Shown: piece by piece, positions 32,664 through 43,452 of the stretch
Numbering within the stretch: position 1 is the first letter of the stretch
How the letters are laid out: the number at the start of each line of letters is the position of its first letter
DNA from: Hansschlegelia zhihuaiae
GTDB lineage: Bacteria > Pseudomonadota > Alphaproteobacteria > Rhizobiales > Methylopilaceae
Direction of reading: 5' to 3'
NCBI RefSeq assembly: GCF_004103825.1
Contig: NZ_RYFI01000016.1
Location: 1-64,000 of the forward strand
DNA length: 64,000 nucleotides
Position numbers and translations under genes: made by a program
The notes under the pieces: generated by a model
Told to the model about the DNA's origin: nothing
The model's input: only the letters and a program-made list of their open reading frames with translations
The model's database searches: none

Positions 32664-33878
32664 ATGCCTCGAGAACTCAGCGAGTCGACCATCAGCACGG
32701 TCAAGGCCACAGTCCCGGCTTTGGAGGCCCACGGGCTCGCCGTCACCCGCCGGATGTACGAGCGGATGTTCCAGAACCCGGACATCCGGGATCTTTTCAA
32801 TCAGTCTCACCACGGCGAGACCGGCTCGCAGCCGCACGCGCTCGCGGCCGCGGTGCTGGCCTATGCCCGGAACATCGACAATCTCGACGCGCTCGCCGGC
32901 GCCGTGGAGCGCATCGCCCAGAAACATGTCGGGCTGAACATCCTGCCCGAGCACTATCCTTACGTCGCCGACGCGCTGCTCGCCGCCATCGAGGACGTGC
33001 TGGGCGACGCCGCGACGCCAGAGATTCTCGCGGCATGGGGCGAGGCCTATTGGTTCCTCGCCGACGTCCTGATCGGCCGCGAGGCGGAGATCTACGCCGA
33101 GCACGTCGCGGCTCCGGGCGGCTGGATCGGCTGGCGCGATTTCGTCATCGCCGAGAAGCGGCGCGAGAGCGACGTCATCACCTCCTTCGTGCTGAAGCCG
33201 GCGGACGGCGGCACGACGCTGCCGCACCGCCCGGGTCAGTATCTGACGCTGTGGCTGGAGCTTCCCGATCGCACGCCGCTGAAGCGGAACTACACCATCT
33301 CGTCGGCCCCGGGAGACGACGGCTACCGCATCTCGGTGAAGCGTGAGCCGCAGGGCGTCGCCTCCAGCTGGCTGCACGATTCGCTTCAGCCGGGCGGCCG
33401 GCTGAAGGTCGGCGCCCCGGCCGGCGAGTTCGTGCTGCCGGAGCCGTCCGAGCGGCCAGTCATTCTGGTCAGCGGCGGCGTTGGCCTGACCCCAATGGTC
33501 AGCATGCTGAGCGCTCTCGCCAAACAAGGCGCCGGACAGGCCGTCCACTTCGTCCACGGCGCCCTGTCAGGCGCCACCCATGCGCTCGGGACGGAGGTGC
33601 GCGCGCTCGCCGAGGCTTCCGGCGGCCGCATCCGCACGACCTTCTTCTACGAGAAGCCGCGCCCGCAGGACGTGAAGGGCGAAGCCTATGACGAGGCGGG
33701 ACTCGTGACGCCCGAATGGCTCGCGAAACACACGCCGCTCAGCGACGCGGAGTATGTCCTGTGCGGTCCGCGCGGCTTTCTCCGCGCCTTCGTCGGCGGC
33801 CTCGTAAGCCTCGGCGTGCCGTCCTCGAGGATCCACTACGAGTTTTTCGGTCCGGCGGACGAACTGCTCGCAGCCTGA
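32664..33878 (+). CDS. hmp: Flavohaemoglobin NO dioxygenase Hmp
   Basis: This 404-residue enzyme oxidises NO to nitrate with NAD(P)H. The globin part (1-140) has LFNQSHHGETGSQPHALAAAV and AQKHVGLNILPEHYP with the proximal-His region. The FAD domain (about 150-255) has HRPGQYLTLWLEL and RNYTISSAP, and the NAD domain has LVSGGVGLTPMVSML and YVLCGPRGFL. It is divergent from nsrR copy 2 and followed by a strong hairpin. Confidence 0.95.
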   Translation: MPRELSESTISTVKATVPALEAHGLAVTRRMYERMFQNPDIRDLFNQSHHGETGSQPHALAAAVLAYARNIDNLDALAGAVERIAQKHVGLNILPEHYPYVADALLAAIEDVLGDAATPEILAAWGEAYWFLADVLIGREAEIYAEHVAAPGGWIGWRDFVIAEKRRESDVITSFVLKPADGGTTLPHRPGQYLTLWLELPDRTPLKRNYTISSAPGDDGYRISVKREPQGVASSWLHDSLQPGGRLKVGAPAGEFVLPEPSERPVILVSGGVGLTPMVSMLSALAKQGAGQAVHFVHGALSGATHALGTEVRALAEASGGRIRTTFFYEKPRPQDVKGEAYDEAGLVTPEWLAKHTPLSDAEYVLCGPRGFLRAFVGGLVSLGVPSSRIHYEFFGPADELLAA

Positions 33879-33917
33879 CCTCTTTTTGCAGACGGCCCCG
33901 CCCCGTCTAAGGGAGAC

Positions 33918-33954
33918 GCGGGTCCGTCGAGGGCGAGGCCCTTGGCGGACCCGC
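33918..33954. terminator. Strong hairpin between hmp and rnk
   Basis: GCGGGTCCG pairs perfectly with CGGACCCGC, and a smaller GGGC/GCCC stem extends the loop. It lies 40 bases after hmp and 9 bases before the convergent rnk stop, so it can terminate both. Confidence 0.65.
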
Positions 33955-33962
33955 GCCTCGGG

Positions 33963-34418
33963 TTACGTCGGAAATCCTCTTGCGACGCGCTCTGCGCCGC
34001 TGACGGCGTTTCGATCCGACGCGTCCTGACGCACGGCGACGATCAGCAGCCGCCTTAGGTCGCCGGAGGTGGTCATCCAAGGCATCGTCTGTCCAGGAGA
34101 CAGGCCCAGGAGCGCCGTCCCTATCGGCGTGAGGACGGAGACGCGCCCAGCGTCGATGTCCGCCTCTGCAGGATAGACGAGCTTGACCGTCCGCGCCGCC
34201 GCTTCTTCGACCTGGTACGTCACTGTCGATCCCATCCTCACCACATCGTCCGGCAGGAGATGGTCGGCGACCAGCTTGCCGCGAGACAGTTCAGTTTGCA
34301 GGGCGTCGGCGATGTCGGGGCTGCGACGAGAGATCGTGGCGGCGAGCGCCGACAGACGATCATGGTCGGTCGTCGAGAGGGCGATCTTGGGCTTTCGGGT
34401 GACTGAGCGTCCGGACAC
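33963..34418 (-). CDS. rnk: Rnk-like nucleoside diphosphate kinase regulator
   Basis: The 151-residue protein has a coiled N-terminal part (LSTTDHDRLSALAATI) and a GreA/GreB-type C-terminal domain (DDVVRMGSTVTYQVEE, then VLTPIGTALLGLSPGQTMPW). Rnk-type factors bind RNA polymerase near the secondary channel. It lies 325 bases downstream of the phosphoketolase gene on the same strand and is probably transcribed separately. Confidence 0.8.
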   Translation of the reverse strand: MSGRSVTRKPKIALSTTDHDRLSALAATISRRSPDIADALQTELSRGKLVADHLLPDDVVRMGSTVTYQVEEAAARTVKLVYPAEADIDAGRVSVLTPIGTALLGLSPGQTMPWMTTSGDLRRLLIVAVRQDASDRNAVSGAERVARGFPT

Positions 34419-34743
34419 GATGGCTCACAAGTTTGGCGTCCACGCGCCAAGCCGGCGCGTCATCCGTCGCCCGTCGCGTGGATCGGAGAGTTGACTGGGA
34501 AACCGGCGACGAACGCCGGTGGACGGCTGTGGCAGGCCCTCCCGCGGCTCAGACGCAAGGCCTGACCGCGAGCTATGTTCCTGCGATAGGGCAGCGCCGC
34601 ACTGGGCGGCGCGATGCAAGGCACGTCCTCATCGTAGAATCAATTAGGGCAGGGAGCGCTCTTCCGTCAATCCGGACCTACGACGCCGAGGCTGGCCTTG
34701 CTTCGCCCGCGGTCGGCGGCGTCAGAAAGATCTCAGCCGCGCT
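34419..34743. other. Intergenic between phosphoketolase and rnk
   Basis: These 325 bases contain the hairpin at 34594-34612 and presumably the rnk promoter. I see no gene; the open frames here are GC-driven and lack family motifs. Confidence 0.5.
34594..34612 (-). terminator. Hairpin downstream of phosphoketolase
   Basis: GCGCCGC and GCGGCGC pair perfectly around a five-base loop, about 130 bases past the phosphoketolase stop. No T tract is present, so it is only a possible terminator. Confidence 0.35.
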
Positions 34744-37149
34744 TTACGAAGCCCGGCCCGGGTCGCCTTCGGCCGAGCTCCATCTCCAGTCGCGCACCTC
34801 GGGCAGGTCCAGGCCATGGGCGCGGATGTAGCGCTCGTGCTCGATCAGCTTGTCGCTGATCGCTTGCTTCACGGAGACGGCCGAGGCCCCGAGCGCCGGC
34901 GTGCGGTCGATCACGTCGGCGACCAAATGGAAGCGGTCGACGCCATTGCGCACGACCATGTCGAAGGTCGTCGTGGTCGAACCCTCCTCGCGATACCCGC
35001 GGACATGCAGGTTAGCGTGGTTCGCCCGGCGATAGGCCAGCCGGTGAATGAGCCAGGGATAGCCGTGATAGGCGAAGATCACGGGCTTGTCAGTCGTGAA
35101 CAGCGCGTCGAAATCGGCGTCCGTCAGGCCGTGCGGATGCTCGGATTTCGGCTGCAGCGTCATCAGGTCGACGACATTGACCACCCGGACCTTCAGGTCC
35201 GGGAAGTAGCCGCGCAGCAAGTCGACGGCGGCGAGCGTCTCGAGCGTCGGCGCGTCGCCGGCGCAGGCCATCACGACATCGGGCTCCGAGCCCTTGTCCG
35301 TGCTCGCCCATTCCCAGACCCCGATCCCCCGCGTGCAGTGCTTGATGGCGGCGTCCATGTCGAGCCATTGCAGAGCCGGCGCCTTGCCCGCCACGATGAC
35401 GTTGATGCGGTCCCAGCTCCGCAGGCAATGGTCGGCGACGTAGAGCAGCGTGTTGGCGTCCGGCGGCAGGTAGACGCGCACGATGTCGGCCTTCTTGTTC
35501 ACGACATGGTCGATGAAGCCCGGGTCCTGATGACTGAAGCCGTTGTGGTCCTGCTGCCAGACATGGGAGGTCAGCAGATAGTTGAGCGAGGCGATCGGCC
35601 TGCGCCACGGCGTCTCCTTCAAGGTCTTTAGCCACTTTGCGTGCTGGTTGAACATCGAGTCGACGATGTGGATGAACGCCTCGTAGCAGGAGAACAAGCC
35701 GTGGCGACCGGTGAGCAGATAGCCCTCGAGCCAGCCCTGGCAAAGATGCTCGCTCAACGCCTCCATCACGCGGCCGGTCGGCGCGAGGTGGTCGTCCTCA
35801 GGGATCGTGCGCTCCATCCAGGCCCGGTCGGTCACCTCGAACAGCGCCGAGAGCCGGTTCGAGGCGGTCTCGTCTGGACCGAAGACCCGGAAGTTCCGGC
35901 TCGCCTCATTGGCCTTCATGACGTCGCGCAGGAACGCGCCCATCACGCGCGTCGCCTCCGCCTTCACGGCGCCGGGCCTTTCGACGGCGACCGCGTGCTC
36001 GGTGAAGTCCGGCATCCTGAGCGGCCGCTTCAGCGCGCCGCCATTGGCGTGCGGGTTGGCGCTCATGCGCTTCTCGCCGCGAGGCGCGAGCGCGGCGATC
36101 TCGGGCAGGAACGCGCCCGCCTCGTCGAACAGCTCCTCGGGCCGATAGCTCCGCAGCCAGTCCTCGAGCAGCGTCAGGTGCTCAGGCTTCGACATGTCGC
36201 TGAACGGCACCTGATGCGAGCGCCAGAAGCCCTCGGCCTTCAGCCCGTCCACGAAGGCCGGGCCGGTCCAGCCCTTGGGGCTGCGGAACACGATCATGGG
36301 CCAGCGCGGACGTCCCGCGGGCGCGCCGCCGCCGCGCGCCTCGTTCTGGATCGCGCGGATCATGTCGAAGGCGCCGTCGAGCGCCGCCGCCATCGCCTCA
36401 TGCATCGGATCGGGCTGGTCGCCCTCCACGAAGATCGGCTCGTAGCCATAGCCACGGAATAGGGCGCGGAGCTCCTCGGGGTCGATGCGGGCGAGGATGG
36501 TGGGATTCGCGATCTTGTAGCCGTTGAGGTGCAGGATCGGCAGCACCGCGCCGTCGGTCGCAGGGTTCAGGAACTTGTTCGAATGCCACGAGGCCGCAAG
36601 CGGGCCGGTCTCCGCCTCGCCGTCGCCGACGACGCAGGCCGCGATCAAGTCCGGATTGTCGAGCACGGCCCCGAAGGCGTGGGCGAGCGAATAGCCGAGC
36701 TCTCCGCCCTCGTGGATCGAGCCCGGCGTCTCAGGCGCCGCGTGGCTCGGGATGCCGCCGGGGAAGGAGAACTGGCGGAACAGCTTCCTGACGCCCTCCT
36801 CGTCGCGGGAGATCTCGGGGTAGAGTTCGCTGTAGGTGCCGTCGAGATAGGTGCTCGCGACGACGCCCGGCGCGCCATGGCCGGGACCCGCGACGTAGAG
36901 CACGTCGACGTCCCTCGCGCGGATCACCCGGTTCAGATGGAGATAGATGAAGTTGAGCCCGGGCGTCGTGCCCCAATGGCCGAGTAGGCGGGGCTTGACG
37001 TCGCCGATCTCGAGCGGTCGTCGCAGCAGCGGATTGTCGAGCAGATAGATTTGGCCGACCGAGAGGAAGTTCGCGGCGCGCCACCATACGTTCATGGCGG
37101 CCAGCGTCTCGGCGTCGAGACGCGCGTCAGGCTGCTTTTCAACGGTCAT
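34744..37149 (-). CDS. xfp: Phosphoketolase (Xfp/Xpk)
   Basis: This 801-residue thiamine-diphosphate enzyme cleaves xylulose-5-phosphate and/or fructose-6-phosphate with phosphate to acetyl phosphate. Landmarks are [51 protein letters not shown] (ThDP site) and [19 protein letters not shown]. The length is typical. ATG 37149 with GAGGGA upstream is chosen over an Arg-rich extension to 37221. It lies downstream of an ABC exporter operon and opposite the PhaC/MaoC-Pta side, which could use its acetyl phosphate. Confidence 0.95.
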   Translation of the reverse strand: MTVEKQPDARLDAETLAAMNVWWRAANFLSVGQIYLLDNPLLRRPLEIGDVKPRLLGHWGTTPGLNFIYLHLNRVIRARDVDVLYVAGPGHGAPGVVASTYLDGTYSELYPEISRDEEGVRKLFRQFSFPGGIPSHAAPETPGSIHEGGELGYSLAHAFGAVLDNPDLIAACVVGDGEAETGPLAASWHSNKFLNPATDGAVLPILHLNGYKIANPTILARIDPEELRALFRGYGYEPIFVEGDQPDPMHEAMAAALDGAFDMIRAIQNEARGGGAPAGRPRWPMIVFRSPKGWTGPAFVDGLKAEGFWRSHQVPFSDMSKPEHLTLLEDWLRSYRPEELFDEAGAFLPEIAALAPRGEKRMSANPHANGGALKRPLRMPDFTEHAVAVERPGAVKAEATRVMGAFLRDVMKANEASRNFRVFGPDETASNRLSALFEVTDRAWMERTIPEDDHLAPTGRVMEALSEHLCQGWLEGYLLTGRHGLFSCYEAFIHIVDSMFNQHAKWLKTLKETPWRRPIASLNYLLTSHVWQQDHNGFSHQDPGFIDHVVNKKADIVRVYLPPDANTLLYVADHCLRSWDRINVIVAGKAPALQWLDMDAAIKHCTRGIGVWEWASTDKGSEPDVVMACAGDAPTLETLAAVDLLRGYFPDLKVRVVNVVDLMTLQPKSEHPHGLTDADFDALFTTDKPVIFAYHGYPWLIHRLAYRRANHANLHVRGYREEGSTTTTFDMVVRNGVDRFHLVADVIDRTPALGASAVSVKQAISDKLIEHERYIRAHGLDLPEVRDWRWSSAEGDPGRAS

Positions 37150-37386
37150 TGAGAGATCCCTCGACGTGCTTGCGTTTCGTGATCGCCGCCGGCGAAGACG
37201 TAAGAGCCGTCGTCGGCGCAAACGACGGAGCCGATCTTGGACGTGGCGCAGATCCGACGTCCGGCCGGAGGCCCGCGGGGCCGATGGCGGAACGCTCGTC
37301 CTCAGTTCATCTGCAGTTTGGTGCGCCCGCCCCTCCTCTCCATTGTAATCGAGACGCGTCGTCTCCGGATGCGTTTCGGCGCGGCC

Positions 37387-38499
37387 TCACCTGAGGAAGG
37401 CGCGGAAACGGCGCAGGGCGAGGACGAACAGGATCGAGCCGATCATGATGAGCGCCGCGAACTGCGGCCACACCACGTCGATCCCCGCGCCGCGGAACAG
37501 GATCGATTGCGCCAGAATAACGAAATGCGTGTTCGGCGCCGCCAGCATGAGCGTCTGGATGATCTCCGGCATGCTTTCGCGCGGCGTGGTCGCGCCGGAG
37601 AGCAGCTGAAGCGGCAGCAGCACGAGCATCAGCAGCAGCCCGAACTGGGGCATGGTGCCGGCGACCGTCGCAAGGAACACGCCCATGCAGGTCGTGGCGA
37701 AGAGATGCACCGCCGTCGCCGCCAGAAAGAGCGCGACGGAGCCTTGGATCGGCACGGCGAGCAGCCACTCAACCACGAAGACGATGGAGACGGCGGAGGC
37801 GACCAGCACGACGAGCCCCATGGACCAGATCTTGCTGACCATGATCTCGACCGCGGTCACGGGCATGACCAGCAGATGCTCGACCGTGCCGTGCTCCCGC
37901 TCCCGGATCAGCGCGGCGCCGGTCAGCACGATCGACAGCATGGTGATCGACAAGATGACGTCGCTGATCGCACCGAACCAGCCTTTGTCGAGATCGGGAT
38001 TGAAACGGGCTCTCAAGGCGAGATCGACCGGTGGGTTTTCGGACGCGCGGTGCCGGTCGAGGAACCCGGTCACCTCGCCGGAGACGATCGACTGGACATA
38101 ACCCCCGCCGGTGAAGGCCTGCGACATGCGGGTCGCGTCGATGTTGAGCTGGATGGTCGGCGAACGACCTGCGAGCAGGTCGCGCTGGAAGTTCGGCGGA
38201 ATGTCGAGCGCGAAGGTGTCGAGGCCCGCGTCCATCCGCTTGTCCATCTCCGGCTGCAAGATCAGTTTTGGAGGCGTGAAGAAGGGCGGATAGAAGGCGG
38301 TCACGATGCGCGACGACGCCGGCGACTGGTCCTCGTCGACGATCGCGATCGCCGCCCTGTTCAGCGTCTCCGGCAGCGCGTGCGATTCGGTGTAGATCGA
38401 CAATGTGAAGGCGTAGACGACGAGGCCGAGCAGCATCGGGTCGCGCCCGAGGCCGCGCAGCTCCTTGACGCCGAGGTCGAAGACGTTGGCGAGGCGCAT
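37387..38499 (-). CDS. yhhJ: ABC-2 type permease (YhhJ-like)
   Basis: The 370-residue membrane protein has a first helix near residue 25, a large periplasmic loop (about 45-175) and a cluster of five helices with the ABC-2 signature GAALIREREHGTVEHLLVMPV. It follows rbbA by 4 bases, giving the HlyD-RbbA-YhhJ export set found in many proteobacteria. The substrate is unknown. Confidence 0.85.
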   Translation of the reverse strand: MRLANVFDLGVKELRGLGRDPMLLGLVVYAFTLSIYTESHALPETLNRAAIAIVDEDQSPASSRIVTAFYPPFFTPPKLILQPEMDKRMDAGLDTFALDIPPNFQRDLLAGRSPTIQLNIDATRMSQAFTGGGYVQSIVSGEVTGFLDRHRASENPPVDLALRARFNPDLDKGWFGAISDVILSITMLSIVLTGAALIREREHGTVEHLLVMPVTAVEIMVSKIWSMGLVVLVASAVSIVFVVEWLLAVPIQGSVALFLAATAVHLFATTCMGVFLATVAGTMPQFGLLLMLVLLPLQLLSGATTPRESMPEIIQTLMLAAPNTHFVILAQSILFRGAGIDVVWPQFAALIMIGSILFVLALRRFRAFLR

Positions 38500-38503
38500 C
38501 AGG

Positions 38504-41257
38504 TCACCTCGCCTGCTTGCGCAGCAAAGCGCCGGCCAAGCCGATCAGGACGGGGATCGCGAGCGCCAGCGGAACGAGGGAGGGCCAGAGCTCGTCGAAG
38601 CCCAGCCCCTTGGAGAAAGCTCCGCGCGATATCGTGATGAAGTGGGTCGTCGGATAAATCTCGCCGATGAAACGCCCCGCGCCCTGCAACGAAGACACCG
38701 GATCGATCATCCCGGAATACTGCGAGGCCGGGATCAAGGTCAGCACCGCCGTCCCGAAGATCGCGGCGATCTGGCTGCCCATGAAGGACGAGATGACCAG
38801 CCCCATCCCGGTCGTCGCGCTCACATAGAGAAGAGCGCCGACCGCGTAACAGATGAAGTCGCCGGTGAACGGCACCTGGAACACGAATATCGCAAGCGCC
38901 GTAAGCAGCACGAAGTTCAGCATGGCGAGGGCGACGTAGGGCAGTTGCTTGCCGATCAGGAACTCGAACCGCGTCACCGGCGTCACATAAAAGTTGATGA
39001 TGGAGCCGAGCTCCTTCTCCCTCACGACGCTGAGCGCCGCGAGCATCGCAGGGATCATGATCAGCATCAGCGGGATCACCGCCGGCGCCATGGCGACAAG
39101 CGAGCGGACGTCGGGATTGTAGCGATAGCGGATCGCGAGTTGAAACTCGCCGACCGTCGCCGCCGAGCCGTAGAGCAGCCGCGCCTTCCCGGCGAGCCAG
39201 TTCGCGTGCATGCCCTGCACGTAACCCCGGACGGTCTCGGCGCGGGCGGGCATCGCCCCGTCGATCCAGGCTCCGAGTTCGACGTTCCGCCCCCGCGCCA
39301 CGTCGCGTGCGAAGTTCGGCGGGATCTCGAGCGCGAAACTGAGCGTTCCGTCGCGCATCCGTCGGTCGAGATCGGCGTAATCCTGCAGCGGTCTCTTCTC
39401 GATGAAGTATCGCGACCCCGCGATCTGTTGGACGTAGTCGCGGCTGACGGTCGTGTCGTCACGATCGAGGACGGCGAAGGTCAGATCCTCGACGTCCATG
39501 TTGACCCCATACCCGATGACGAACATCAGGATGAGGCTGCCGACGACGGCGAGAGCCGCTCGGATCGGATCGCGCCGCAGCTCGATCGTTTCACGACGGC
39601 TGTAGGCGAACATGCGTCGGAGGCTGAAGCTGCGGCGGACGGACGGGACGGTGGGTTGCGGGACCGCCCCGTCCGCCGGGTCGCGCGGAGCGGGACTGGG
39701 CGCAGGCGACGCCGGAGGCTCGCCGATGGCGTCCTCGAGACAGGCGACGAACGCCTCCTCGAGGTTCGATGCGTTTCGGCTGCGCACGATTTCCGCGGGC
39801 GTGTCGCTGATCAGGACCTTTCCCGCATGCATGAGGGAGATCCGGTCGCAGAGCTCCGCCTCGTTCATGAAATGGGTCGAGACGAAGATCGTCACGCCGT
39901 CCTTGCGCGACAGCTCGGCGAGAATGCTCCAGAAATTGTCGCGGGCGATCGGATCGACGCCGGAGGTCGGCTCGTCCAGGATCAGGATTTCGGGCGCATG
40001 GATCATGGCGACCGCAAGCGACAGTCGCTGGCGCACGCCGAGCGGGAGCGCGTCGGGCCACGAGTCCATGACGTCGTCGAGACCGAAGCGGTTCGCCATC
40101 TCGGCGATCCGGCCGGGGATCGCTTCAGGATCGAGGCCGAACAGCCGCGCGTGGAGATCGAGATTCTGCCGGACCGTCAGTTCGCCGTAGAGCGAGAACG
40201 CCTGGCTCATGTAGCCGACGCGGCGCCGCACGGCCATGTCCTTCGGATCGACCTCGCGTCCGAACAACCGGGCCGTTCCCTCGCTCGCCGGCAGGAGGCC
40301 CGTGAGCATCTTCATCGTGGTGGACTTCCCGCAGCCGTTCGAGCCGAGGAAGCCGAAGATCTCGCCGCGCGGAATGCGGAAGCTGACCTGGTCCACCGCC
40401 GTGAAATCGCCGAAGCGCATGGTCAGCCCCTGCGCCTCGATGGCGATCATCTCGTCCACGCCGGCCGCGCGGGGCGGAATGACCACCTCCTCGTGGCCGC
40501 GGCGCTTCGCTTCCGGCAAGAGCGCGATGAAGGCCGCGTCCAGCGTCGTCGCCGATGCGCGAGCCTTGAGTTCGTCCGGGGAGCCGGTCGCAAGCACGCG
40601 CCCGGCGTCCATTGCGACCAGAAAATCGAGCCGCTCCGCCTCCTCCATGTAGGCGGTCGCGACGATCACGCTCATGCCGGGCCGGTCACGGCGGATGTCG
40701 TCGATGAGCTCCCAGAACTGGCGGCGAGACAGCGGATCGACGCCGGTGGTGGGCTCATCAAGGATGAGCAGGTCGGGATCATGGATCAGCGCGCAGCAGA
40801 GGCCGAGCTTCTGCTTCATGCCGCCCGAGAGCTTCGCGGCCGGACGCTCCGCGAAGGCCTGGAGCTCGGTTCGCGCGAGCAGCCCGGCGACGCGGCGCTC
40901 CCGCTCACGCCTGTCATGGCCGAAGAGGCGACCGAAGAAGTCCACATTTTCGAAGACCGAGAGCGTCGGGTAGAGATTCTTGCCGAGCCCTTGGGGCATG
41001 TAGGAGATGCGCGGACATGTCCGCCGCCGGTGCTCGGCGTCCGACATGTCCCCGCCGAGCGTCTCGACGACGCCCGTCTGGACCACGCGGGCGCCGGCGA
41101 CGAGCGACAGCAGGCTCGACTTGCCCACGCCGTCCGGGCCGATCAGCCCGACCATGACGCCGGCCGGCAGATCGACGGAAACCATGTCGAGCGCCCGCGC
41201 GGCGCCATAGACGAGCGCGACGTCCCGGAGACGGACGACCGGCGGCGTTTCGCTCAT
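38504..41257 (-). CDS. rbbA: RbbA-like double-ATPase/permease ABC fusion
   Basis: This 917-residue protein has two ABC ATPase domains (Walker [10 protein letters not shown] and GSNGCGKST, signatures KLSGGMKQK and a degenerate LPLGVRQR) and a C-terminal ABC-2 membrane part with [17 protein letters not shown]. It is the YhiH/RbbA type, once described as ribosome-associated but genetically an exporter. ATG 41257 overlaps the HlyD stop (ATGA). The second signature lacks the SGG core, so that site may be weak. Confidence 0.88.
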   Translation of the reverse strand: MSETPPVVRLRDVALVYGAARALDMVSVDLPAGVMVGLIGPDGVGKSSLLSLVAGARVVQTGVVETLGGDMSDAEHRRRTCPRISYMPQGLGKNLYPTLSVFENVDFFGRLFGHDRRERERRVAGLLARTELQAFAERPAAKLSGGMKQKLGLCCALIHDPDLLILDEPTTGVDPLSRRQFWELIDDIRRDRPGMSVIVATAYMEEAERLDFLVAMDAGRVLATGSPDELKARASATTLDAAFIALLPEAKRRGHEEVVIPPRAAGVDEMIAIEAQGLTMRFGDFTAVDQVSFRIPRGEIFGFLGSNGCGKSTTMKMLTGLLPASEGTARLFGREVDPKDMAVRRRVGYMSQAFSLYGELTVRQNLDLHARLFGLDPEAIPGRIAEMANRFGLDDVMDSWPDALPLGVRQRLSLAVAMIHAPEILILDEPTSGVDPIARDNFWSILAELSRKDGVTIFVSTHFMNEAELCDRISLMHAGKVLISDTPAEIVRSRNASNLEEAFVACLEDAIGEPPASPAPSPAPRDPADGAVPQPTVPSVRRSFSLRRMFAYSRRETIELRRDPIRAALAVVGSLILMFVIGYGVNMDVEDLTFAVLDRDDTTVSRDYVQQIAGSRYFIEKRPLQDYADLDRRMRDGTLSFALEIPPNFARDVARGRNVELGAWIDGAMPARAETVRGYVQGMHANWLAGKARLLYGSAATVGEFQLAIRYRYNPDVRSLVAMAPAVIPLMLIMIPAMLAALSVVREKELGSIINFYVTPVTRFEFLIGKQLPYVALAMLNFVLLTALAIFVFQVPFTGDFICYAVGALLYVSATTGMGLVISSFMGSQIAAIFGTAVLTLIPASQYSGMIDPVSSLQGAGRFIGEIYPTTHFITISRGAFSKGLGFDELWPSLVPLALAIPVLIGLAGALLRKQAR

Positions 41258-42321
41258 TCGACCAGCGTTCCCGTCAGGCTCTTCGGCCATTCGGCGCCAG
41301 GCGAGAGCCGCACATAGGCGACGCCGGGCAGCCCGGTCTTCACGTGGGTGATGTGCTTCTTCAGAAGCTCCTGCGGGATCTTGGCCTTGACCCGGAACAT
41401 GAGCTTCTGGCGCTCCTCCTCCGTCTCGACCGTCTTGGGCGTGAACTGGGCGACGTCCGCCACATAGGTCACGCGCGCGGGAATGAGATATTTCGGCGCC
41501 GCGTCGAGCACGAGCCGCACCTCGGCGCCGAGCGCCACGCGGCCGGCCTGGGCGGTGGGCAGGAAGAACGTCATGTAGACGTCGCCGAGGTCCACGAGGT
41601 TCAGCACCCGTCCGCCCGCCGACAGGACCTCGCCGGGCTGGGCCACGCGATACTGCACGCGGCCGTCGCGGGGCGACACGAGCGTGCTGTCTGCGAGATC
41701 GGCGTCGATGCTCTCGATCGCGGCCTTCGCCGCGTCCACCGCCGAACCGGCGTCCACCACCTGCGCTTTCGCCGCTCCGATCGCGGCGTCAGACGCGGCC
41801 ATCTGGGCTCGGGCCGCCGCGACGCCGGCGCGGGCCCCCCGTTCGGTCGCCCGGTCGTTGTCCAGGACCTGCAGCGACACGTTCTCCGTCTTCGCGAGCT
41901 GTTCCGAGCGCGCAAGCTTTCGCTCGGCGGCGTCGAGCTCGGCCTCACGCTGGCCGACGACCGCTTCCGCGGCGGTCCGCTCCGCCTCACGCTGGGTGAC
42001 GAGGCTCTTCGCCGTCTCCACGGCGATCATCGCGCGCTGCATCTGCGCGGCGGCCTGACGCCGTTGCGCCTCGAGTTGCCGGGTGTCCATGTGGGCGAGC
42101 GGCTGCCCCGCCGTTACGAACTCTCCTTCGTCGGCGAGAATCTCGCGGATCCGCCCGGATGCTTTGGTGGAGACGTCGATCTCCACCGCTTCGATGCGAC
42201 CGTTCCCTCGGGCGATCCCATCCGGCAACCCGCTCCCGACCAACTTGCCCCAATAGAAATAGGCTCCAGCCGCGGCCACGATGACCGATGCGACAGCAAA
42301 CCAGCGCTTCGATGCCGACAT
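41254..42321 (-). CDS. HlyD-family periplasmic adaptor (YhiI-like)
   Basis: The 355-residue adaptor has an N-terminal anchor helix ([19 protein letters not shown]), a biotinyl-lipoyl half-motif ([23 protein letters not shown]), a long coiled coil (about 75-190) and a beta-barrel part ([20 protein letters not shown]). It links the RbbA/YhhJ exporter to the outer membrane. ATG 42321 has a GGGCGGGAG site. Confidence 0.88.
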   Translation of the reverse strand: MSASKRWFAVASVIVAAAGAYFYWGKLVGSGLPDGIARGNGRIEAVEIDVSTKASGRIREILADEGEFVTAGQPLAHMDTRQLEAQRRQAAAQMQRAMIAVETAKSLVTQREAERTAAEAVVGQREAELDAAERKLARSEQLAKTENVSLQVLDNDRATERGARAGVAAARAQMAASDAAIGAAKAQVVDAGSAVDAAKAAIESIDADLADSTLVSPRDGRVQYRVAQPGEVLSAGGRVLNLVDLGDVYMTFFLPTAQAGRVALGAEVRLVLDAAPKYLIPARVTYVADVAQFTPKTVETEEERQKLMFRVKAKIPQELLKKHITHVKTGLPGVAYVRLSPGAEWPKSLTGTLVE

Positions 42322-42356
42322 CTCCCGCCCCTCGTCAGACAGCCGACTGCGCGGCG

Positions 42357-42686
42357 CTATCTCTGGTCTAGGACAGGAATCCGCGCGGTCCCAGCATTGA
42401 ACGAGCGCCGCGCCGCCTCCAACAATCGGGCGGAATTGGTTCGAACCCACTCGCCGCCGCAAGCGAAAATTTGTGCGCTACGCTTATAATTTCCCACACT
42501 TTTGAACAATTCGTCCTGATTTAATGATACATCTGTTAGAAACGGCACAAATCCAGTATATATACCTTTGTTAAAACCGCTTACGTTATCGATATAATGT
42601 TCGGCGTCGAAATTCTGTGGGCGCGCCTCTGAAAACTGATTGCCGTCGGCGCCACCTACGCTCGTCGAATGCTTTTCAGCAACCAT
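42357..42686 (-). CDS. Hypothetical 109-residue protein before the exporter
   Basis: I do not recognise a family. The frame has a strong ribosome-binding site (GGAGGAGGGC) before ATG 42686 and clearly lower GC content than its neighbours. It encodes a soluble polar protein (NFDAEHYIDNVSGFNKGIY, then LTDVSLNQDELFKSVGNYKR). It lies 35 bases upstream of the HlyD gene and may be the first gene of that operon. A phasin-like role was considered because of the PHA synthase nearby, but no signature supports it. Confidence 0.5.
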   Translation of the reverse strand: MVAEKHSTSVGGADGNQFSEARPQNFDAEHYIDNVSGFNKGIYTGFVPFLTDVSLNQDELFKSVGNYKRSAQIFACGGEWVRTNSARLLEAARRSFNAGTARIPVLDQR

Positions 42687-42755
42687 TCCGCCCTCCTCCG
42701 CGCCGCGGTCGGCCATTGGCCTTTCAATAAGGTCATCACATCAGGCGCGCGCGCC

Positions 42756-42785
42756 TTGACTTATGTCAACTCACGTTGACTCAAC
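42756..42785. promoter_or_regulatory. FNR-type box overlapping a nested palindrome cluster
   Basis: TTGAC-TTAT-GTCAA (42756-42769) is a perfect FNR/FixK-type site. It overlaps GTCAAC-TCAC-GTTGAC (42765-42780) and GTTGA-C-TCAAC (42775-42785). The cluster lies between the divergent exporter operon and the TetR/PHA operon, 49-69 bases from each start. It may combine an oxygen/NO activator site with the autoregulatory operator of TetR. Confidence 0.6.
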
Positions 42786-42834
42786 GGCGTGATAGGAGAA
42801 AGATCTTCGATGGCGATTGCTTTTTGGACAAGCC

Positions 42835-43452
42835 ATGGGCCGACACCCGCCTGCCTCCACGGTCACGCCATCGGCGCGTCAACGCATCCTCGACGCGGCG
42901 ATGCGGCTGTTTTCGGCATCCTCTTTTGACGACACGAGCCTGCGGGACATAGCGGCCGAGGCGCAGGTCGACGTCGCCTATGTCCATCGCTGCTACGGCT
43001 CGAAAGAGAAGCTGTTCGCGCACGCGCTGAACGTCTCGCTGCAGCCCGGCCGCGTGTTCGACGATGTGGGAAGCGACATCGGAAAGGCCTTGGCGCGCGA
43101 GGTGTTCTCCCGCGACGCGGGGAACCCACAGGACGTCAGAGCCCTCGACATCGCCGTACGTTCCCTGTCGAGCGCCGCTGCGCGCAACGTGCTGAAGGAC
43201 GTGATCGGAGCCGATCTCATCGCGCCTCTGTCGGATCGCATCCCTCCCCCGAACGAAATGCGCGCGGTGCTGACGATCGCCGCGATGGCCGGCATCGGCC
43301 TGTTCCGCAACGTGCTGGCGTTTGAGGCGTTGCAGGAGCCGGCCGGAGGCGAGCTGGAGGCGGTCGTCGCGAACCTGCTCACGGACATCATGCGACGCCC
43401 CCGGCGACGGCTTGGCGACGAAGGCCTGACGAACCATGACTACGATGAATAG
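42835..43452 (+). CDS. TetR/AcrR family regulator
   Basis: This 205-residue repressor has the N-terminal TetR HTH (RILDAAMRLFSASSFDDTSLRDIAAEAQVDVAYVHRCYGSKEKLF, shown in full only by its family landmarks TSLRDIA and YGSKEKLF). ATG 42835 is chosen. It overlaps the PHA synthase gene by 17 bases and is divergent from the ABC exporter, so it probably controls both. The palindromes just upstream are candidate operators. Confidence 0.85.
   Translation: MGRHPPASTVTPSARQRILDAAMRLFSASSFDDTSLRDIAAEAQVDVAYVHRCYGSKEKLFAHALNVSLQPGRVFDDVGSDIGKALAREVFSRDAGNPQDVRALDIAVRSLSSAAARNVLKDVIGADLIAPLSDRIPPPNEMRAVLTIAAMAGIGLFRNVLAFEALQEPAGGELEAVVANLLTDIMRRPRRRLGDEGLTNHDYDE

Noticed and set aside
38465-41317. A 950-codon open frame antisense to the RbbA gene
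   Set aside because: It is a GC-driven mirror of a gene with clear ABC motifs. The translation is Arg/Asp/His-rich without any domain or ribosome-binding site.
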